From Ruminococcus flavefaciens (GTDB taxonomy: Bacteria > Bacillota > Clostridia > Oscillospirales > Ruminococcaceae): a DNA stretch of 59,429 nt. The translations under genes and the position numbers were made by a program. A model generated the notes under the pieces. It was given only the letters and a program-made list of their open reading frames with translations. It made no database searches and was not told the DNA's origin. Every line of letters starts with the position of its first letter. The stretch's first letter is position 1. Below are positions 24,712-35,471 of the stretch, piece by piece. Location of the stretch: contig CACYSQ010000021.1 of assembly GCA_902777125.1 (NCBI GenBank), positions 1-59,429 on the forward strand. Reading direction: 5' to 3'.

Positions 24712-24815
24712 TCTTCAAGCAAAAAAGTATACAAAGTTTCGGACTTGGTTTTAGTGGCTTTCACGAATTGTGAAAGCGCTGGGATCGAGTTCTTTTTTCA
24801 AAAACAAATGATAGT
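24712..24815 (+). repeat. Island repeat, copy 2, with covarying hairpin
   Basis: Homologous to 17333-17438. The hairpin is AGTG-g-CTTTCAC / GTGAAAG-CGCT (24753-24780). Relative to copy 1, one T-A pair is C-G here (both sides changed) and one T-A became T-G, so pairing is kept. The T-rich tract is also kept. It lies about 220 bp upstream of the diguanylate cyclase gene. Similarity fades out after about 24840. Confidence 0.7.
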
Positions 24816-24859
24816 AAACCTATCAGTGATTTGTGAGATGTTTCGATTTTTACAATGCC

Positions 24860-24888
24860 TTGCTTTTTTATATGTAGTATGTTATACT
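24860..24888 (+). promoter_or_regulatory. Promoter of the GGDEF gene
   Basis: TTGCTT (24860-24865), 17-bp spacer, TATACT (24883-24888). A 145-nt leader (24889-25033) follows, in which I see no clear structure. Confidence 0.55.
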
Positions 24889-25033
24889 AATCATAGGACT
24901 ATAAATACCGTTTGGAGCAGTATTATAAAAACATTAGTATGATTTGTTCCAATTTGTTTTTCTTCGGATTAATCGCAGTATTTGCTGTATATCCGATCAA
25001 TTTGAAAAGAAATCAGATTAAAAGGAGTTTGCT

Positions 25034-25948
25034 ATGAAGTCAAAATCCAGGTTTCTGTCACATTCACTAAGAACCAGAATTACAATAACAATGCTCTGTG
25101 TGATACTTGCAGCTCTTGCAGTCACCACAATTCTCAGTGCTGTTTTTATTCGCAGGACCGAGAGTCAAAAATCGGATAAACTGCTTCAGATGCTGTGCGT
25201 GTCGGGACAGAGGAGCCTTGATTATTATTTCGACAGCGTGCAGAACGCGGTAACAAAGGTGACGTCCTTTGCTGAGGAGGACCTTGACAGCGTGGACAGT
25301 GAGGAACAGCTTACCGCAGCCGCAGAACAAGTAGAACGCGGAAATTATGACCTTGACCTTGCCTACGATGATGACGACGAGCTCGGCAGACTGACAAGGT
25401 CGTTCAAAAATCTGTCTGATACCGTGAAAGAGCATATAAGTGATCTGCACGGACAGGTATTCCTCGATGCGCTGACAAAAGTGAAAAACAAGGGCGCCCT
25501 TTCAAATTACCTCAGTGAAATTCAGAAGTGCATCGACAGCGGAACGGAGGAACAGGCGTTTGCTGTCGGAGTGTTTGACTGTGATAACCTGAAGCTTATC
25601 AACGACCGGTACGGACATGATAAAGGTGACATCTACCTGAAAAAAGCCGCACATACCATCTGTGAGGTGTTCAAGCACAGTCCGGTGTTCCGAATGGGCG
25701 GAGATGAGTTTGCCGTTATTTTGGAGAATGAGGACTATATGAACCGTGACGCGCTTCTGGAACAGTTTGACATGACCGCGGAAAAGATCAACGAAGCTGC
25801 CGCTGAACCTTGGAAACAGGCAAATCTCTCCAAGGGCGTTGCTGTTTTTGAACCGTCGGAGGACAGCGCTGTTACAGATGTGATGAAGCGGGCGGATCAG
25901 CTTATGTACGAGAACAAGCGTGAAAGGAAAAAACAAAGGCTGCAGTAA
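25034..25948 (+). CDS. Diguanylate cyclase with HAMP-like linker, sensor domain deleted
   Basis: 304 residues. One membrane helix (about 18-40), a short extracellular start of a Cache-type sensor (SLDYYFDSVQNAVTKVTSFA), then at about residue 95 an abrupt switch to a HAMP C-terminal half (AEQVERGNYDLDLAYDDDDE, LGRLTRSFKNL). A complete GGDEF domain follows (DALTKVKNKGAL; active site GGDEF at 222-226). Normal relatives have ~200 more residues of sensor and a second membrane helix between. An in-frame deletion appears to have removed both, which would place the catalytic domain on the outside unless the topology changes. RBS AAAGGAG. Confidence 0.85.
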   Translation: MKSKSRFLSHSLRTRITITMLCVILAALAVTTILSAVFIRRTESQKSDKLLQMLCVSGQRSLDYYFDSVQNAVTKVTSFAEEDLDSVDSEEQLTAAAEQVERGNYDLDLAYDDDDELGRLTRSFKNLSDTVKEHISDLHGQVFLDALTKVKNKGALSNYLSEIQKCIDSGTEEQAFAVGVFDCDNLKLINDRYGHDKGDIYLKKAAHTICEVFKHSPVFRMGGDEFAVILENEDYMNRDALLEQFDMTAEKINEAAAEPWKQANLSKGVAVFEPSEDSAVTDVMKRADQLMYENKRERKKQRLQ

Positions 25949-26040
25949 AGGAAATATGGCGGAGATTACGGGTGACAACAGCTTTTGACTTCATTCAGAA
26001 GGGGAAAGCGTACCGGATCGGGCTTGCCGCAGAAAGGAAT

Positions 26041-26354
26041 ATGCGTTATGAAAAAAAAAAACAAGGCAATAACTGGACAGCCTACTATGATAATGATACG
26101 AAACGATATTTTGCGGAAATAATGTACACCAGCCGTGAAGGACGCGAGCAGTACGATTATGAGATAACTCAGGATATTTACGCCCGCCTTGGCACATTAG
26201 CGATGATGTCGACAACGAGAGACTTATCAGGACCGCCAAGAGCATATACACTTTTGAGAACACAATGTATGGCACTCTCGGACCGGAGAGAACAGTCTGG
26301 GATGAAGAAGCTGATGAAGCAATGAAAAAGTGCGTGAAGAAAAATAACGATTGA
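26041..26354 (+). pseudogene. Small unknown gene with a frameshift
   Basis: Frame 1 from ATG 26041 gives MRYEKKKQGNNWTAYYDNDT and continues through QYDYEITQDIYARLGTL. At about 26200 a different frame takes over naturally: SDDVDNERLIRTAKSIYTFE, then a Trp-Asp-Glu-rich end and stop at 26354. Joining them with one base inserted after GGCACATT gives a ~104-residue soluble acidic protein. I do not recognise it. An 11-base A run (26051-26061) is a further slippage hazard. Confidence 0.55.
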
Positions 26355-26451
26355 TCGGAATGAGCATTCTATCTTCGCGCACGGCAGTTCTTCTGATATC
26401 AACATCTGCCGCACAGCTATACCGCCACTTTTAACGCTGCCTGCAAGTTTG

Positions 26452-26481
26452 CGCCTCACTTTATGTGGGGCGTAAGTTTTT
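26452..26481 (+). terminator. Terminator at the right edge of the island
   Basis: CGCCTCAC (26452-26459) pairs with GTGGGGCG (26465-26472), TTTAT loop, AAG and T7. Confidence 0.75.
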
Positions 26482-26692
26482 TTACATGAAAGACAGTCGA
26501 ACTTTTCCGGCGAAGTCTATTTTCAAATGCTTTTACAAATGCGTTTTTTACGGTATGAAATTAAGGTCATTTGCTTACCAAAAACATCATAATTTTACCA
26601 TTATTTGGTCCGGAGGCTTTTTTGCCTGCTCTTTCAGAATAAATGATATTATCTGTTCATAATTTTTGATTGATTTCCGCAAACGCCTGTGC

Positions 26693-26710
26693 TATGCTAT
26701 ATATAGCATA
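26693..26710. promoter_or_regulatory. 18-bp perfect palindrome upstream of the cellulase
   Basis: TATGCTATATATAGCATA reads the same on both strands. It is 150 bp before the GH5 promoter and could be a regulator binding site. Confidence 0.4.
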
Positions 26711-26862
26711 TACTGGCAATAAGGGGGTATTTTTAAAACATAATTTGAATTCACAATGCGTTAATTAAACATTGACGGATTTGAAACACGATTTGTACAA
26801 TTTTGCCAAAAATGATATGTTTTTTTCTACCTTCCATTCGGCTTCACTTTGTACACTTCGAC

Positions 26863-26891
26863 TTGACTTTATTACGGTGCTATGCTACACT
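26863..26891 (+). promoter_or_regulatory. Promoter of the GH5 cellulase
   Basis: TTGACT (26863-26868), 17-bp spacer, TACACT (26886-26891), about 90 bp before the ATG. Confidence 0.7.
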
Positions 26892-26980
26892 ATTGGTGTC
26901 AAACGAATTCACGGCGTGTATTTGCTGCACTGGATATATGCTGTGATAAATCAACGCACTAAAAACAGGAGGTAAAGAAA

Positions 26981-29203
26981 ATGTTTTTTGAATCTAAAGG
27001 CGTAAAGCGTATCGTCAGCATTTCTGCTGCCGCTTTATGTATGCTCACATCGTTCAACTTCTCGAATGTGACCTACTCAGGAGAAGTTGATGCTGCAAAT
27101 GTCATGACAGCATTCGAGATCACCGAGAATATGAAGGTAGGCTGGAATCTCGGTAATACTCTCGATGCCAAGGCTTCCATTCCGGATCCCAATGACCCGA
27201 CAAAGTCCATTGATGCGGCTACGGCTGGTCTTGAGACTGAGACCGCATGGGGCTGTCCCAAGGCTAATCAGACTCTGTTCAACGCCCTCAAGGCAAAGGG
27301 TTTCAACACAGTCCGTATCCCTACAACATGGTTCCAGCACCTTGACGAAAATGACAATATCGATCCCGCATGGCTCGCTCGTGTTCACGAGGTAGTTGAC
27401 TATGCTTACAAGAACGATATGTACGTTATCCTTAACGTTCACCACGAAAACTGGATCAACAGACCTGACCTCTTAACTGCTTATGACGAGATCAACAAAA
27501 GACTTATGAAGATCTGGACACAGGTAGCTACTGAGTTCAAGGATTACGACCAGCACCTCATCTTTGAGTGTATGAACGAGCCCCGTGCTGTTGGTACATC
27601 TTATGAGTGGTGGTCCGCTACACCTGTCGCTGAGGCTGATGTTATCAACAAGCTCAATGCTGACTTCGTTAAGCTTATCAGAGGCATGGACAGCCCCTAT
27701 GCTAAGACTCGTCTTCTTATGCTCCCCGGCTATGTAGCAAGCTCAGACAAGACATTCCTTTCACAGATAGTTATGCCTGATGATGACTTCCTGGCAGTTT
27801 CTATCCACGCTTATACACCTTATAACTTCACAATGAACACTGATGAGTCAACTGGTGCATACCACGACACATTCACCAAGGAGTTCAGCAACGACCTCGC
27901 ATACAATCTCCAGAACTTCCGTGATATGTTCGTAGCAAAGGGCGTTCCGGTAGTAATCGGCGAAATGGGTACCTCCAACTTCGGCAATACTCAGGCTCGT
28001 GTAGACTGGACAACCCAGTACTTCCAGACTACAAAGAAGTACGGCATTCCCTGCGTACTCTGGGATAACAACATCGAATCCAATCCTGCTGCTCCCGGCG
28101 AGTGCCACGGCTACATCAACCGTGAGACAGGCGAGTGGCTTCAGTCAAGCCTCCCCGTTATCAACAAGATGATGGAGATCATGAACGACAGCTCTATCAA
28201 GTGGGGCAGCGAGGGCAAGATGCCTACCTACGATCACGATGATCTTTCTACAGGTACAGTATTCCTCGAGAATGCTTCTATCGACGTTGCTCTTAGCGAG
28301 ACATACGGCAACTCAACTCCCGGCAAGGAGATCTCATGGGATCAGCTCAAGGGCAAGGAAGTTGCTATCAAGTACACAGGCGATACACCTGTTCTTGCAG
28401 TTTCCGACTCTGCTTACGATCACTGGTCTGAGATGTCTCCTTACACAGTAGATGAAGCAAACGGCATCGCTTACTACCTTGTTGACCAGCAGGTACCCAA
28501 GGCTTATTCAGATGATCTCTCAACTATCAACCACATGCAGGCAAGAACTCCCGGTAAGACAAATATCGAGAAGATCGTTATCCTCAATGCTCCTGATGTA
28601 TCTATCGACATCCCCGAGGATAAGACAAAGAAGTACAAGATAGACTTCTCAAATGCAAATGGCGATTACCTCATTCTCACATTCAAGGGCGATCCCGCTA
28701 CAGATACAAACGGCTGTGTTGGCTTCGACAACGGCGGCTGGAAGGAAGAAAAGTGGGAAGGCAAGTCAGACGCTAACGGCGACCTTACAGTAAGTATCCC
28801 GCTCAGCAAGTTCGGCGGCGTAAAGTCTGCTGAGTGCCAGATCTGGTATAATCCTGAGCTCTTTGAACTCATAGAATACCATTTCGGTTCAGCTGTAATT
28901 GATACATCTACAACAACCACAACTACTACAACCACAACAACTACAACCTCCACAACAAGCACAACTCAGCCTTATTCCGATCCTGATGTAAAGTGCGGAG
29001 ACGCTAACGTCGACGGTGAAGTTAATATGGCAGACGCTGTATTCATCATGCAGTGCATTACAAATCCCGATAAGTACAGGCTCGATGCTAAGGGCGAAAG
29101 GAACGCTGATACAGACCTGAGCGGAGACATCACAAATATCGACGCTCTCTATATCCAGAAGTATAAGCTTAATCTTATAGACGCTCTCCCTTACAGAGTT
29201 TGA
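26981..29203 (+). CDS. Dockerin-containing GH5 cellulase (endoglucanase)
   Basis: 740 residues, RBS AGGAGG. Signal peptide about 1-38. The GH5 catalytic domain (about 45-395) opens with MKVGWNLGNTLDA. Acid/base is Glu200 in FECMNEPR and the nucleophile Glu328 in VVIGEMGTSN; GWNLGNT and VHHENW motifs suggest the GH5_4 group. A ~230-residue beta-rich module follows (405-635), probably carbohydrate-binding, family not certain. Then a Thr-run linker and a C-terminal dockerin (GDANVDGEVNMADAVFIMQC and ADTDLSGDITNIDALYIQKY). It should hydrolyse beta-1,4-glucans such as cellulose or xyloglucan outside the cell, docked on a scaffoldin. Confidence 0.95.
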   Translation: MFFESKGVKRIVSISAAALCMLTSFNFSNVTYSGEVDAANVMTAFEITENMKVGWNLGNTLDAKASIPDPNDPTKSIDAATAGLETETAWGCPKANQTLFNALKAKGFNTVRIPTTWFQHLDENDNIDPAWLARVHEVVDYAYKNDMYVILNVHHENWINRPDLLTAYDEINKRLMKIWTQVATEFKDYDQHLIFECMNEPRAVGTSYEWWSATPVAEADVINKLNADFVKLIRGMDSPYAKTRLLMLPGYVASSDKTFLSQIVMPDDDFLAVSIHAYTPYNFTMNTDESTGAYHDTFTKEFSNDLAYNLQNFRDMFVAKGVPVVIGEMGTSNFGNTQARVDWTTQYFQTTKKYGIPCVLWDNNIESNPAAPGECHGYINRETGEWLQSSLPVINKMMEIMNDSSIKWGSEGKMPTYDHDDLSTGTVFLENASIDVALSETYGNSTPGKEISWDQLKGKEVAIKYTGDTPVLAVSDSAYDHWSEMSPYTVDEANGIAYYLVDQQVPKAYSDDLSTINHMQARTPGKTNIEKIVILNAPDVSIDIPEDKTKKYKIDFSNANGDYLILTFKGDPATDTNGCVGFDNGGWKEEKWEGKSDANGDLTVSIPLSKFGGVKSAECQIWYNPELFELIEYHFGSAVIDTSTTTTTTTTTTTTTSTTSTTQPYSDPDVKCGDANVDGEVNMADAVFIMQCITNPDKYRLDAKGERNADTDLSGDITNIDALYIQKYKLNLIDALPYRV

Positions 29204-29213
29204 TCTGACAAGC

Positions 29214-29243
29214 AAAGCCGCACAGAAATGTGCGGCTTTTTTT
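29214..29243 (+). terminator. Terminator of the GH5 gene
   Basis: AAAGCCGCACA pairs perfectly with TGTGCGGCTTT, GAAA loop, T run. Confidence 0.93.
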
Positions 29244-29308
29244 GTAGGTATGCAGTTCTTTACATCTGAATGTTCTGCATTTTGTGCACTAAATCTTTGC
29301 TTTGTGGG

Positions 29309-33615
<4,307 letters not shown>

Positions 33616-33624
33616 CAGCTATGC

Positions 33625-33652
33625 AGAGGGCGTGATATCACGCCCTCTTTTG
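33625..33652 (+). terminator. Terminator of the GH2 gene
   Basis: A 24-bp perfect palindrome (33625-33648), stem AGAGGGCGTG / CACGCCCTCT, followed by T. Confidence 0.88.
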
Positions 33653-33717
33653 TTCTTTCAACTATGAACAAATTGTAAATTTACGATAAATAAATAAAGC
33701 AAATACTCTGGATTACA

Positions 33718-33746
33718 TTGACATTGTATACATATTATGATATAAT
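33718..33746 (+). promoter_or_regulatory. Promoter of the zinc-ribbon/metallopeptidase operon
   Basis: Perfect TTGACA (33718-33723), 17-bp spacer, perfect TATAAT (33741-33746). Confidence 0.85.
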
Positions 33747-33802
33747 TACAGTCAAATAGTAAACACTTTTCTCCAAATTGCTATATTTTAAGAGGTGATC
33801 TT

Positions 33803-34873
33803 ATGCTATGTCCAAAATGCGGAATGCAGATCAAAGACGATGACGTTTTCTGTGCCTACTGCGGTGAGACGATAACCCAGGGAGCTCCCGGAAATGCTCC
33901 GGTCCAGCCCCCGCAATATGCAGCTCCGGCTGAACCTGTACCTCCTCCTCCGCCGCCGTACAATGCGCCTCCTCCCGAGGTACCGCCCTATCCGCAGCCT
34001 GTCCCGTATCCGGCTCGGCAGCCTGCCCCCGGAGACGGCAAAAAAGGCGGACTTATCGCTATAATCATTGCACTGTCAGTGCTTCTTGCGGCAGCGTTGG
34101 GAATTATGATATTCCTGCTCGCAAAGAAGAACGGCGGCGGTTCGAGCTCTGATTCAGCAAGCGATAATGCCGTTGTTACCACTGCTTCAGATGAGCAGAC
34201 AGCTACGACCACAAAGAAGCGCACAACCGTAACAACAGAGCCCGAAACTGAGGAAGAAACTGAACCGGATACGGAAGCGGAAACAACGACAACCACGACT
34301 ACCACGACTACGACCGTACCCGAGACCACGACTAAAGTAACAACTTTAAAGCAGGCGGCTCTTTCCGATGACGCTGCTGCACAGGCGGAGGCTTCGTTCT
34401 ATTCAACTCGCGATCTTCCGACCGCTGATGAATTTGACTGGTGTGCAGGTCAGTTCGGACTTATTAAGGAAGCTCCCGGATATGCTGAGCGTATAACCAA
34501 TCCTCTTGCGATAACAGGCGGCTGGAAAGCAATGCTGATCTACGAAAATGCTTCAAATCCAGACTATATTGACCGTGAAATAGACAATTTCGAGATATTC
34601 CTCGAGGGCAACCGTGTTACTGTTGCAATTGACTGGTATCTTGCTCTGCCGGCTTATTCCGAGATTTACTATATCGACGAGAGCGATACGATAATAACAC
34701 AGCTTCACGGAGCTGTTACGGGCATGAGCATTGATGCGACCGGTTCTATCGCCAACGGTACGCTCACTCTCCGCATTGACGACTTCTGGAGAGCGGACGG
34801 CAAGCAGTACGCTGTCGGAACGATGTACATTCCCAACGGCAAAACAGCTTACGTTGCACTTGTGAGAAAATAA
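33803..34873 (+). CDS. Zinc-ribbon, Pro-rich, single-TM protein with Thr-rich stalk
   Basis: 356 residues. N-terminal zinc ribbon (MLCPKCGMQIKDDDVFCAYC), a Pro-rich cytoplasmic segment, one membrane helix (about 75-98), a Thr/Glu-rich stalk (about 110-188) including a 10-Thr run, and a ~165-residue exported domain (FDWCAGQFGLIKEAPGYAER; later WKAMLIYEN and a beta-rich end). The last domain is unknown to me. It leads a three-gene operon with a second zinc-ribbon protein and an HExxH protein. Confidence 0.85.
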   Translation: MLCPKCGMQIKDDDVFCAYCGETITQGAPGNAPVQPPQYAAPAEPVPPPPPPYNAPPPEVPPYPQPVPYPARQPAPGDGKKGGLIAIIIALSVLLAAALGIMIFLLAKKNGGGSSSDSASDNAVVTTASDEQTATTTKKRTTVTTEPETEEETEPDTEAETTTTTTTTTTTVPETTTKVTTLKQAALSDDAAAQAEASFYSTRDLPTADEFDWCAGQFGLIKEAPGYAERITNPLAITGGWKAMLIYENASNPDYIDREIDNFEIFLEGNRVTVAIDWYLALPAYSEIYYIDESDTIITQLHGAVTGMSIDATGSIANGTLTLRIDDFWRADGKQYAVGTMYIPNGKTAYVALVRK

Positions 34874-34906
34874 AACCGTGATATTATGATTCAAGGAGGG
34901 GATAAT

Positions 34907-35470
34907 ATGGCTGAGAATATCTGTAAAAACTGCGGTGCGGAGCTTCTTCCCGGTGCGAAATTCTGCTCTAAGTGCAGGACCAAGGTCGCTGTGGAGACTT
35001 CCGCTCCAACTGCCGAGGTAAAGACCTGCGTTTCATGCGGAGCCGAAATGCTTCCGGGAGCAAAATTCTGCTCAAAGTGCCGTACTCCGGTGAACGGTAC
35101 TGCCCCCCAGCGTCAGCAGTCGCCGTTTGCGGTGTTCAAGGGTATCGTTATGCCTGCCGAGGCGAGCAAGGGCGCGGTAATACGCAATATCATCATAGGC
35201 GTCGCCTGTCTTGCACTGCTCATACTCAGCATTGTATTTATCCCCGGAAGGATCCGCGATGCGCGGGACGTTGAAGAACAGGACGAATTCATCGTCGCTG
35301 AGGACACCATTACTCCCGAGCAGGAGGCGGAATACGAAAGGATCAACGCGGCTATCGACGCAGGTGAATACGAGAACTATGAGCCTGAAACAGATGAGAT
35401 CGAAATGGATTACTATGAGTACGACTACGGTCCGTATGAGTGGATGAACAGGGAAGAGGAGGCTGATTAG
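34907..35470 (+). CDS. Double zinc-ribbon, single-TM protein
   Basis: Start ATG 34907 with AAGGAGGGG just upstream; the in-frame ATG at 34886 has none. 187 residues. Two nearly identical zinc ribbons (ICKNCGAELLPGAKFCSKCR and TCVSCGAEMLPGAKFCSKCR) arose by duplication. One membrane helix lies at about 95-117. The exported tail is very acidic (Glu/Asp/Tyr-rich, ending EWMNREEEAD) and has no clear fold. One nucleotide separates it from the next gene. Confidence 0.85.
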   Translation: MAENICKNCGAELLPGAKFCSKCRTKVAVETSAPTAEVKTCVSCGAEMLPGAKFCSKCRTPVNGTAPQRQQSPFAVFKGIVMPAEASKGAVIRNIIIGVACLALLILSIVFIPGRIRDARDVEEQDEFIVAEDTITPEQEAEYERINAAIDAGEYENYEPETDEIEMDYYEYDYGPYEWMNREEEAD

Positions 35471-35471
35471 T

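Larger units (their letters stand above)
26355..26862. other. Non-coding region before the cellulase gene
   Basis: About 500 bp with no convincing gene. It holds a hairpin terminator (26452-26481), an AT-rich stretch, an 18-bp perfect palindrome (26693-26710) and the approach to the cellulase promoter. Confidence 0.5.

Noticed and set aside
28895-28970. ACA/ACT-rich short repeat in the GH5 gene
   Set aside because: It encodes the Thr-rich linker; not a CRISPR or regulatory repeat.
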